Positions 54,901-64,000 of a stretch of 64,000 nt of DNA are shown here, piece by piece. The notes beneath the pieces are model-generated. The model was not told where the DNA came from. It saw only the letters and a program-made list of their open reading frames with translations, and ran no database searches. Source of the DNA: Desulfobulbaceae bacterium (GTDB lineage: Bacteria > Bacteroidota > Ignavibacteria > Kapaibacteriales > UBA2268); NCBI GenBank assembly GCA_018335795.1, contig JAGXRP010000060.1, forward strand, positions 1 through 64,000. Direction: 5' to 3'. A program made the position numbers and the translations under genes. Each line of letters begins with the position of its first letter. Position 1 is the stretch's first letter.

Positions 54901-57702
54901 GGTATTTATATTTTACGCGAACATTACTATGAATATGTGAATGATAAATTCTGCCATATTACAGGATATTCGAGAGAAGAAATTACATCTCAGGATTTTG
55001 ATTTCAATGTATTATTGACCGATAAAAGTAGGGCTTTAATAGAAGAAAGATATAATGCAAGGAAAGAAGGTCGCCCTATTCCAAGTATTTATGAAACCGA
55101 AATCAAAACTAAGACGGGTGTAATTAAAAACATCGAAGTAAGTACAGTCCAACTCGAGAATGAAGATGAAATCGTGGTAATTGGAATCATGAGAAATATC
55201 ACCGAGCGTAAGAATATGGAAATGAAGCTCAGAAGACAACTTCTTTTCGAGCAATACATTATCCAAGTCTCAACCACATTTCTAAACACAAGAATAGAAG
55301 ATATGGATGGATTGATTAATTCAACTCTGAAAGGATTAGGCTTACTCGATGATGTTGACCGCTCTTATTTATTCTTGATGTCCAAAGACAGGCAATACTG
55401 CTCCAAAACAAATGAGTGGTGCAGACAGGGAATTGAAGCTCAAAAAGAATCGTTTCAGAATCTCCCGATCGCAGATTTTCCTTGGTGGTTTGATAAATTA
55501 ACTAATAATGAGATAGTACATATTCCGCGCGTAAAAGATTTGAGAGACATGGATGATATCAATGCGGCTGAAATTGAAATCTTAGAAAGGGGTGGCGTTC
55601 AATCATTAATAATACTTCCCCTCAAGCGCAATGGTGATTTAATTGGTTTTATCGGATTCGATGCCGTTCAAAACGAAAAGAAATGGTTTGAGGAAGATAT
55701 ACTATTACTGAGATTGATAGGTGAGATTCTAATAAGTGCCTTTAATAGATTAGAAACCGAAAAAGCACTCATAGATTCGGAGGAATTATCGCGAAATACT
55801 CTAGATGGGCTTTCGGCTCATATTGCAATTGTAAATTCCAAAGGCGAAGTTGAAGCTGTTAACAAAGCTTGGCGAGATTTCGCTGTTGAAAATAATGCAA
55901 TATTAGCCAAAGTTTCCGAAGGTTCCAAATATTTAGAAGTTTGCGACAATGCATTTGGCGAAGAAAGAGTTATAGCGATAGAGTTTGCCTTCAACGTCCG
56001 AAAAGTGCTGAATAGCGAATTAGAATCTTATGAAATGGAATATCCATGCCATTCACCAACCGAAAAAAGATGGTTTGTGGCAAGAGTTACGAGATTTCCG
56101 GGTGAAAAAGACTCCAAAGTTGTAATCGCACATGAGAATATTACTAAACGTAAGTTGGCTGAATTGTCGCTAAAAGAACAACAAGACAGGCTCCAACTTG
56201 CACTATATTCTGCTAATTTGGGATTATATGACTTAAATGTTCAAACCGGCGAAGCAATTGTAAATGACGAATATGCCGTTATGCTTGGTTATGACCCTGA
56301 TGAATTTGTCGAAACCAACCAAAATTGGATAGAGAGAATTCATCCCGACGATTTAAAACCAACAGTTGAGTATTACAACAAATATATTGCCGGAGAAATC
56401 GGTGAGTATAATGTCCATTTTCGTCAACGGACAAAGAATGGTGAGTGGGTGTGGATACATTCGGTGGGGGCGATTATTGAGTGGGATCATAACGACCAAC
56501 CGCTCCGCATGATTGGGATTCATCAAGATATTAATGACGTCAAATTGCTCCAAGAGCAAATCACTCATGCTCGAGATAAAGCCGAAGAAAGCGATAGATT
56601 GAAGACAGCATTCTTGCAAAATATGTCTCACGAAATTCGTACGCCTCTAAATGGTATAATCGGATTCTCGGAATTGTTGAAAGATACTGAGCTGACAAGT
56701 GAAGAACGAGACGAGTTCACTTCAATTATTCAAGCAAGTGGTAGAAGATTGATTGAAATAGTCAATAATGTACTTGATATTTCCAAAATCGAAACCGGGC
56801 AAATGAATATTCGTAATCATGCCTTCTCTATAAATACCATAATTTATGATTCTTTTGATTTCTTTACCTCACAAGCTAAAGATAAATCATTACTTTTAAA
56901 ACTCAGCGTAGGATTGGATGATGACAACAGTATAATTATTTCTGATTCGGTCAAAATCCAACAAGTTTTGACAAATTTGATTAATAATGCGATTAAATTT
57001 ACTGACAATGGTTCTGTGGAATTTGGATATGAAGTACGTGATTCAGAGCTGCTTTTCACAATCAAAGATACAGGTATAGGAATCAGCGAAGAATTCAAAA
57101 CCCGCGTGTTCGAAAGATTTATACAAGCAGATTTGACAACAACACGAACTTACGAAGGTTCCGGCTTGGGATTGTCTATTTGTCGCGGTTTAGTCGAATT
57201 GATGGGCGGCAATATTTGGCTCGAATCTGAGTTAGGCGAAGGAACAACATTCTATTTTACAATTCCTTATAATCCCGTAAAGCAAATTGAGACAAAAATC
57301 AAAGAAGAAAGCAAAGATTCACTCAAATCAGGTCACGTAATTTTGATAGCCGAAGATGATATTACAAGTTTTATGTTGCTCAAAACTATTCTCAAAGAGC
57401 ATAAATTCGAAATTCTTCATGCTCCAAACGGGGCTCTCGCAGTAGATTTTGCAAAAAAACGAGAAGACATCAACTTGATTTTGATGGATATCAGAATGCC
57501 AATTATGGACGGAATGCAGGCAGCTACTTTGATAAAAGAGTTCCGACCGAATTTACCTATAATTGGGCAAACTGCATTTGCTTTTAGTAACGAAAAATCT
57601 GAAATTCTCAGCTCCGGATGCGATTATTATATATCCAAACCTATTGATAGCAAAGAATTGATGTCATTACTTGTAACGATTTTGGAATCTAACCAGAAAT
57701 AG
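51904..57702 (+). CDS. Multi-PAS/GAF hybrid sensor histidine kinase with receiver domain
   Basis: Two TM segments flank an extracellular sensor region; about 8 PAS-like segments and 1 GAF; His[25 protein letters not shown]; HATPase [19 protein letters not shown]...[54 protein letters not shown]...[18 protein letters not shown]. Start ATG 51904. Confidence 0.93.
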   Translation: [1932 protein letters not shown]

Positions 57703-57776
57703 ATTTCATAGATATACAATATTATTTCTTTTCTCCGATTACTATTCGATAAATATAAGCGGATTTCGATTTGGAA

Positions 57777-59357
57777 ATGAAGAAAAAAGACTTGTTCCCA
57801 TTGCTTTTCGTAATTGGATATCTGATATTGAATGTAATATTCACATCCAAGGTTTTTTCCTTATCCCATGATAGTATTTTATATTTTTGGGAAATAATCG
57901 GAAGATTATTCGTTCTGCATCCTCATCATTTGATTTTTTGCCCTGCGATGACTTTGGGAAGCGATACATTGACAAATCTCGGCTTCCAATCTACTCAATT
58001 TGCAGTTAATTTCATCAATTCAATTGCTACAACTGCTACACTCATCATAATATACTTTACTCTCAAGAATAATTTAGGTTTGAATCTATTTACATCTCGA
58101 ATTGCAGTACTTTTATGTGCATTTTCCTATGCCAATTGGTTCTACGCAATAAATATCGAAACATACCAAATTCCCTTAGTATTTGTTTTTTTGTTAGTTT
58201 ACTTGATTACTAAGCGTTCTTTGAATAATATAGATATTATTCTGGCGGCTTGTTTTGGCGGAATTGCAGTACTTTTTCATCAACTTCATGCTTTGATGGG
58301 TTTGGTAGTCGTCATATATTTAGCAATCACAGGGCTGAAGACTAATGTGACTAAAATAATAATATTTACGCTTGTTTTCAATTTGGTTTGGATTGTCGGA
58401 TACGCCATCGCTTTATATACTTTGGGCTATGATACATTCGATAAAGTGTCGTATTGGTTCTTCTTATATCATCACGAAGTTAATTCATGGTCGGGTTTTG
58501 GCATCTCATTTTTTGCTAAGCCATTTGTCGGTATTATCCGTTCGATAGTGTCAATTCATGGATTGTTAATCGAAGGGGAAACGAATACGATGTTATTGCG
58601 AATATTTGCCGGAAAGGATTTATCCGACGATGCATTTATTGTCCGAAATATGGGAGCATTTGATTTTTGGCTCTATTTATTGATTATTAGTTCGCTTTTT
58701 TCAGTGATAGTATATGTTTTTATAAGTCAAGTCTCACGAATTCGCCGAGTATTTGCGAGCAATTCACGATACTTTTTCTTTGTAATTTTTATGATGCTCT
58801 ATGCTGTATTCTTTGTGTTTTGGGACCCCACAAATATGGAATTCTGGATTCCACAATCAATTCTTTTCTGGATTTGTTTCGCTGTTCTTGTAGGGAAAAT
58901 CACCCCGAAAAAGAATGGAATTATTATAGCCGGTGGGACAGTTGTTCTTTTGTTTTTGCTCAATTTCCGATATACAATTCAGCCTGCAAGCCAAATTGAA
59001 AACGATTTGTATCATACGGAAGTAAGCGAGGCAATACAATCTTTACCAAATAATTCGATAATTGTTTATGAAATGGAATGGATTGCACATAAATATTATA
59101 AAATATTCAGCCCATTTGAATTTGTAATACCCGATTCACTCAATTCTCAAATTGTAGATTTCTCGTTCAAACAATATATTAACGATATGAATGCGCTGGG
59201 AAATACAGTAGCTGTCAAATCTTTAGTGCTCGAAAATCAAAAAGATATAGACGAAAGCGAACTACCCAAACATACAAAAGTAGTGTTCGGAATTACTGAG
59301 TTCTTTATATTTAGAGCTGATTCATTAGTGAAATCAGAGCAGTTCAAAGCAAATTAG
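57777..59357 (+). CDS. Polytopic membrane protein, GT39/DUF2723-like
   Basis: About 10 TM segments, SHDSILYFWEI / HPHHLIFCPAM near N-terminus and a soluble C-terminal domain; family assignment tentative. Confidence 0.55.
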   Translation: MKKKDLFPLLFVIGYLILNVIFTSKVFSLSHDSILYFWEIIGRLFVLHPHHLIFCPAMTLGSDTLTNLGFQSTQFAVNFINSIATTATLIIIYFTLKNNLGLNLFTSRIAVLLCAFSYANWFYAINIETYQIPLVFVFLLVYLITKRSLNNIDIILAACFGGIAVLFHQLHALMGLVVVIYLAITGLKTNVTKIIIFTLVFNLVWIVGYAIALYTLGYDTFDKVSYWFFLYHHEVNSWSGFGISFFAKPFVGIIRSIVSIHGLLIEGETNTMLLRIFAGKDLSDDAFIVRNMGAFDFWLYLLIISSLFSVIVYVFISQVSRIRRVFASNSRYFFFVIFMMLYAVFFVFWDPTNMEFWIPQSILFWICFAVLVGKITPKKNGIIIAGGTVVLLFLLNFRYTIQPASQIENDLYHTEVSEAIQSLPNNSIIVYEMEWIAHKYYKIFSPFEFVIPDSLNSQIVDFSFKQYINDMNALGNTVAVKSLVLENQKDIDESELPKHTKVVFGITEFFIFRADSLVKSEQFKAN

Positions 59358-59364
59358 ACCAAAA

Positions 59365-60171
59365 TTACAAATCGTAAAGCGCATTATTAATATCATCTCT
59401 GTAGTTTTGTGCTACCTCTCGGACTTTGATTGCAAAGTCATCAGCATCTGAAGCATAGATAATACCGCGAGATACATTGAAAATGGCAGTCCCGAAATTA
59501 TTAGCCTTGATTGAAGCCTTCAAATCACCGCCCTGAGAACCGATACCGGGCACAAGGAATACACTTTCGGGAGCAATTTGGCGGATTGTGGCTAACTCAT
59601 CAGGGCGAGTCGCTCCAACTACGAATCCGATTTTATCCGGGCTGCCCCATTCGAGACTTTTACGGACAACATGTTTAAAAAGAGGTTCACCATCACAAAT
59701 CAAGCTCTGGAAGTCATCGCCACTTTTGTTTGAAGTACGGGCAAGCATGAAAACGAACTTATCGGGGAAGTCCAAAAAAGGTTTCACCGAATCTAATCCC
59801 ATATAAGGATGCAACGTTACAGCATCTGCTCCAAAACGTTCATAACAAGCCATAGCGTATGCAACCGATGTATTGCCTATATCGCCACGCTTGCAATCTG
59901 CAATTTTCATTATGTCATTCGGAATGTAATCGAAAGTTTTTTGCATCACTTCGATTCCTGTTGCACCGTATTGCTCGTAAAATGCAAAGTTGATTTTATA
60001 AGATGATACGATGTCTTGAGTTGCTTCAATAATTGAGCAATTAAAATTGAGCAAACCGTTTAAATCATCTTTTAAAAAAGGCGGTAATTTGTTAATCTCG
60101 CTGTCCAATCCGATACACAACATCGAGCCGTTATTTCGGATAGCTTCGTTTAATTTAGTATATGCGTCCAT
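59365..60171 (-). CDS. pyrF: Orotidine 5'-phosphate decarboxylase (subfamily 2 type)
   Basis: LCIGLDSEINKLPPFL, SYKINFAFYEQYGATGIEVMQKTFDYIP, IADCKRGDIGNTSVAYA, VLVPGIGSQGGDLKASI-like C-terminal region. Confidence 0.92.
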   Translation of the reverse strand: MDAYTKLNEAIRNNGSMLCIGLDSEINKLPPFLKDDLNGLLNFNCSIIEATQDIVSSYKINFAFYEQYGATGIEVMQKTFDYIPNDIMKIADCKRGDIGNTSVAYAMACYERFGADAVTLHPYMGLDSVKPFLDFPDKFVFMLARTSNKSGDDFQSLICDGEPLFKHVVRKSLEWGSPDKIGFVVGATRPDELATIRQIAPESVFLVPGIGSQGGDLKASIKANNFGTAIFNVSRGIIYASDADDFAIKVREVAQNYRDDINNALYDL

Positions 60172-60183
60172 TCAACCTGAAAA

Positions 60184-61008
60184 TTAATTGAGTGTTTGTT
60201 TAAATTGTTGGTATCTTTGAGTAAATAAATTTGCTTCAGTCGGCGGTGCTACATTATATTCTTGTATCATTGCTTCTATTGCGGCAATTCGCTTTTCGTC
60301 AGGAGGGTGCGTTGAAAGCAATTCCTCGATTGCACTTGTTGTACCGCCTTTTGCGATAAGTTCAAAGAACAATTTACCTGCTCCCGGGTACCATTTTGAT
60401 GTGAGCAAATATTTAAAGCTGTATTCATCGGATTCTGCTTCATCTTCGCGACTATTTCTCAAAAATTCAAGTCCTGTAAATAAGTTAGCTGCAATTTCTG
60501 TCAATTGTGCAGGATTATTGCCAAGTACGACACTGAGCAATACAGACAAGCCCATTTGCTTTGTCATCCTTTTGGTAGCATGTCGTCTTTCTGCATGTGC
60601 AATTTCATGCGCCATTACAGATGCTAGCATGGCTTCATTTTCCAAAAATTTCAACATTCCGGTATAAAAATAGACGTAACCGCCTGGAGTGGCGAAAGCA
60701 TTAATAGTTTCGCTCTGAATAATAGTAACTTTGTATGTAAACACATCTCTATATTTAATATGGTCAGAGGTAAGAATTTCGTTCATTATACTTTGCAAGT
60801 ACTGCGTTGCCGCCGCATTATTGTAAATAGGATATTCATTTGGTAGATTTCTGATTTCAGCATCTAACTGTGCACCCATTTGTGCATCATCGGAAGGGGA
60901 ATACAAATTCAAATCACCGATGCCGGTTCCGCTTTCACAGCCACTGAATGCTCCAATACTTGCGATTGCCATAACCGCATAAATAAAATAGAATTTAACT
61001 GTTCTCAT
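60184..61008 (-). CDS. M48 family metalloprotease, putative lipoprotein
   Basis: Lipobox GAFSGCESG; HExxH motif VMAHEIAHAERRHATKRM; EDEAESDEYSFKYL; LLSTHPPDEKRIAAI. Confidence 0.92.
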   Translation of the reverse strand: MRTVKFYFIYAVMAIASIGAFSGCESGTGIGDLNLYSPSDDAQMGAQLDAEIRNLPNEYPIYNNAAATQYLQSIMNEILTSDHIKYRDVFTYKVTIIQSETINAFATPGGYVYFYTGMLKFLENEAMLASVMAHEIAHAERRHATKRMTKQMGLSVLLSVVLGNNPAQLTEIAANLFTGLEFLRNSREDEAESDEYSFKYLLTSKWYPGAGKLFFELIAKGGTTSAIEELLSTHPPDEKRIAAIEAMIQEYNVAPPTEANLFTQRYQQFKQTLN

Positions 61009-61069
61009 CTTAGAACCTAATAATAATTGAAAGAATAATACATATTAGACTGATTAAAGCGGAAAATGT

Positions 61070-61819
61070 TTATAATAAATTCTTTTTATAGAATATTTTT
61101 TCAAGAATAAGTCCTCGAGAATCTGCCAATGGTGATTGCAAACTTCTGTCACGGCTTGAAAGAGCTGATGCAATTTCAGTCGCATCTCTTTTGCCACGTG
61201 CAATATCAAGCATCGTACCCACAAGTGACCTAACCATACCGTAAAGGAAATGGTTTGCCTTGATTGTGTATCTCAAAGTGTTCTCGTCAATAATTTTCCA
61301 ATTGCTAACTGTTACATCGCAAACGTTGTTTATAATGTCCGAATTGCGTTTCGAAAATGTTGTGAAATCGTCTTTGAGCAAGAATAGACCGGCAGATTGC
61401 AAAAGCAAATCCCTATCAATCGGGTAACGTATATGAGAGCAAAAGTGTCGGTCAAAAACGCTGTATCGAGTCACAATCGTATATGAATATTCGCGAGCAA
61501 TTGCATCAAATCGTGCATGGAATTTCTCTTCCGAATAAATGACGTGCTTTATCCTAATATCATAGTTCAATTTAGAATTCAGTGCTAAAGGCAATTGTTC
61601 GGCAGCAATACCGAGTTTCTCGTCCAATTCAGCATGGGCAATTTGAGCTCTCGCATGAACTCCTGCATCAGTCCGACCTGCACCGGTCAGTGAAACCGCA
61701 CTGCCGGTGATTTCGAGAAATGCTCGTTCAATCTCACCCTGAATTGTAATGGCATTTTTTTGCCTTTGCCATCCTGAGTAGTTTGTACCATCATATTCTA
61801 TTTCCAAAATCAAATACAT
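61070..61819 (-). CDS. truA: tRNA pseudouridine(38-40) synthase TruA
   Basis: LEIEYDGTNYSGWQRQKNAITIQGEIERAF, SLTGAGRTDAGVHARAQIAH, NHFLYGMVRSLVGTMLDIARGK. Confidence 0.95.
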   Translation of the reverse strand: MYLILEIEYDGTNYSGWQRQKNAITIQGEIERAFLEITGSAVSLTGAGRTDAGVHARAQIAHAELDEKLGIAAEQLPLALNSKLNYDIRIKHVIYSEEKFHARFDAIAREYSYTIVTRYSVFDRHFCSHIRYPIDRDLLLQSAGLFLLKDDFTTFSKRNSDIINNVCDVTVSNWKIIDENTLRYTIKANHFLYGMVRSLVGTMLDIARGKRDATEIASALSSRDRSLQSPLADSRGLILEKIFYKKNLL

Positions 61820-61967
61820 CTATTGGAACCGATTTTTTTCATACTGCAAAAATAAGTTAATCATTTCATTAATCTTATGATTTGTTCGTCTTAATCTCAA
61901 ATTTGATGGCATGAATTTTGCAAAATGCTATTGATTGACTTTTGAAGATTTTAATTGGAATTTAGAA

Positions 61968-64000
61968 ATGAACGCATTTAAATACACACTTCTTTCTGTA
62001 ATATTATTTGTCCCTGTAGCTCTGTTGGGGCAAAATTGGACAAATACTCTCAAGCCGGAAATACTTAAAAACGGTACCGGTTATTCGGCTCATGACCAAG
62101 CAACAGCATCAGTAATTGATTTTCAGGGAAATGTAGTCATTACCGGTTATTTTGAGGGAGAAATTGTTTTCGGTACAGACACTTTGCGAACAGCCGGAAA
62201 TAGAGATATTTTCGTCGCAAAACTGAATAAAAACGGATATTGGGAATGGGCGCGTTCTGCCGGAGGCTCAAATGCCGATTATGGCAGAGGAATAGCAGCA
62301 GATGTGAATGGTAATGTCTTTATCACAGGATATTTCTATACATCAGCAACATTTGGAACGCATACGATTACAGGTTCTACAAATACAGATATTTTCGTCG
62401 CAAAAATAAATTCCTCCGGAGTTTGGCAATGGGCTAAATCAGCTCCCGGATTCGGTTTTAATCGCGGGAACGCAATAGACGTTGACCCCGATGGGAATTG
62501 TTTCGTTACAGGCGGATTTGATGGCAATATAACTATTGGCAATATCATACTGACAAGCGGCGGCTCAAGAGATTTATTCATCGCAAAATATAGTGCAAAC
62601 GGTGACGTAATTTGGGCAACGAAAGCCGGTGGCAGCTCTGCCGACGAAGCTCTTGCAATCAAATATTACGGCTCGGATAAAATGTTGTATCTGACAGGCG
62701 GATTTGCCGGAAACGCAACATTCGGCTCGCAGAACATCATTGCTGTGGGCGGTAAAGATGTTTTTGTTACAAAAGTGGATACTTCAGGAATTTTCCAATG
62801 GGCAGTTGGTGCAGGCAGCACTTCTTCGGAAGATAGCCGTTCTATTGCTTTAGATGGTGGTGGAAATGCCGTCATCACAGGCTATTATGTCAAAAATTTT
62901 AATTTCGGAGCATTTCCACTATCGACACCCGGGAATGAAGATGTTTTTGTTGCAAAAATAGACAAAAACGGCTCTTGGTTATGGGCTACTTCTGCAGGCA
63001 GTAATGGTTATGAACAAGGCTATTCCGTTACTTTGGATAATTCGGGCAACTCTTATGTTAGTGGTTACTTTACCGGAACTGCCAATTTTGGTGGTACTAA
63101 TTTGGTGAGCTCCGGCGATAGAAATGCTTTTCTCATGAAATTAAACTCATCTGGTGTTATTCAATTTGCGAAAGCTATCACAGGAAAGACTACAATTGAT
63201 TGTTTCACTATAGCAACCGCAACAAATGGCATATCTTATCCGATTGGTGCCTTTTATCATAATGCAGTTTTCGGGACTGACACCTTATATACACGTGGGA
63301 ATTCGGATATCTTCGCAGCGAGAATTTCAAGTTCGGGCAATTGGTCTTGGGCTTTGGGTACTGGTGGAGTTATTGGTTATGTCAACGTCAATTCAGTTGC
63401 AGCACTTGTAAATGGTGATTTCTATTCGTGCGGCTCGTTTTACGGTACTGTCGTGTTCGGGAGTGATACTATCAAATCATCAGGCGATGCCGATATTTTT
63501 GTGGCAAAATCTGACAGAAACGGCAATTGGCTTTGGGGACGGAAAGCAGGCGGGACGGAGCCTGACGTAGCTCACGGAGTAGCCGTGGACCACCTCGGTA
63601 ATGCTATATTGACAGGATACTTTTCCGTTACTGCAAAATTTGGAAATATTACTCGGGTTTCTTCGGGGCAAGGGGACATTTTTATTGCAAAGGCAGATAC
63701 AAACGGCAACTGGATATGGGTTACTATCGCAGGTGAAGACGAATTTGACGAAGGAAAAGCTGTAGTAACTGATGCCGCCGGAAATATTTATATCACCGGA
63801 TTCTTTTCTGACAAACCGTTTTTTGGCGCTACTCGATTAATCTCTACCGGCAGAGACGACGTTTTTGTTGCCAAATTGAACAATAGCGGTGCTTGGCAAT
63901 GGGCTGTGCGTGGTGGTAGTAGCCAATTTGACGTTGGAAATGCAATTGATATTGACAAAAGTGGCAATTTATATATTACCGGAGGATTCGAGAATATTGC
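61968..64000 (+). CDS. Secreted SBBP/beta-propeller-like repeat protein, 3'-truncated by window edge
   Basis: ATG 61968 (MNAFKYTLLSVILFVPVALLGQNWTN, signal peptide); open to base 64000; repeated GNVFITGYFYTSATFGTHTITGSTNTDIFVAKINSSGVWQWAKSA modules. Not in ORF track, probably because it has no stop in the window. Confidence 0.9.
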   Translation, partial: MNAFKYTLLSVILFVPVALLGQNWTNTLKPEILKNGTGYSAHDQATASVIDFQGNVVITGYFEGEIVFGTDTLRTAGNRDIFVAKLNKNGYWEWARSAGGSNADYGRGIAADVNGNVFITGYFYTSATFGTHTITGSTNTDIFVAKINSSGVWQWAKSAPGFGFNRGNAIDVDPDGNCFVTGGFDGNITIGNIILTSGGSRDLFIAKYSANGDVIWATKAGGSSADEALAIKYYGSDKMLYLTGGFAGNATFGSQNIIAVGGKDVFVTKVDTSGIFQWAVGAGSTSSEDSRSIALDGGGNAVITGYYVKNFNFGAFPLSTPGNEDVFVAKIDKNGSWLWATSAGSNGYEQGYSVTLDNSGNSYVSGYFTGTANFGGTNLVSSGDRNAFLMKLNSSGVIQFAKAITGKTTIDCFTIATATNGISYPIGAFYHNAVFGTDTLYTRGNSDIFAARISSSGNWSWALGTGGVIGYVNVNSVAALVNGDFYSCGSFYGTVVFGSDTIKSSGDADIFVAKSDRNGNWLWGRKAGGTEPDVAHGVAVDHLGNAILTGYFSVTAKFGNITRVSSGQGDIFIAKADTNGNWIWVTIAGEDEFDEGKAVVTDAAGNIYITGFFSDKPFFGATRLISTGRDDVFVAKLNNSGAWQWAVRGGSSQFDVGNAIDIDKSGNLYITGGFENI

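Noticed and set aside
62336-63671. Short ORFs on both strands over the right edge
   Set aside because: Overlap the open SBBP-repeat frame 61968-64000, which has signal peptide and repeat structure.
1-64000. tRNA, rRNA, CRISPR-Cas, prophage, transposase, restriction-modification or BGC
   Set aside because: No supporting sequence or protein motif recognised by eye; small or divergent ncRNAs cannot be excluded without tRNAscan/cmscan.

Overview
The 64 kb window is AT-rich and densely coded, and reads as chromosomal sequence from the Bacteroidetes/Chlorobi superphylum. The basis for that placement is a full-length SprA-type T9SS translocon protein, several secreted proteins with type IX sorting C-termini, and recurrent TATATTTG (-7 type) promoter motifs. 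Genus or phylum cannot be fixed from the sequence alone. Main content in order: a 5'-truncated divergent aspartokinase, an LptF/G permease, secG, a complete mrpABCDEFG antiporter operon, asd, a YmdB-type phosphoesterase, glycosyltransferase and methyltransferase genes, a DHODH-like protein, a PIN protein, an enoyl-CoA hydratase, NlpC/P60, sprA, asnS-glyA, a cNMP-binding-domain/aspartase fusion, an OmpA protein with about 12 thrombospondin-3 repeats, a run of secreted T9SS cargo genes, a VIT/VWA protein, hslO-mscL, a decayed glycerol dehydrogenase, a CotH/LTD protein, a cysteine-synthase-like enzyme with a Cys-rich tail, a 1.9 kaa multi-PAS hybrid kinase, pyrF, an M48 protease, truA, and a large SBBP-repeat protein that runs off the right edge and is absent from the ORF track. 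No rRNA, tRNA, CRISPR, phage or transposase was recognised. The best leads are the cNMP-binding/aspartase fusion, a REP-like hairpin inserted in frame within a T9SS sorting domain, the intergenic perfect-inverted-repeat elements, and the orphan T9SS C-terminal fragment. I did not find a convincing multi-gene novel defence or mobile system.
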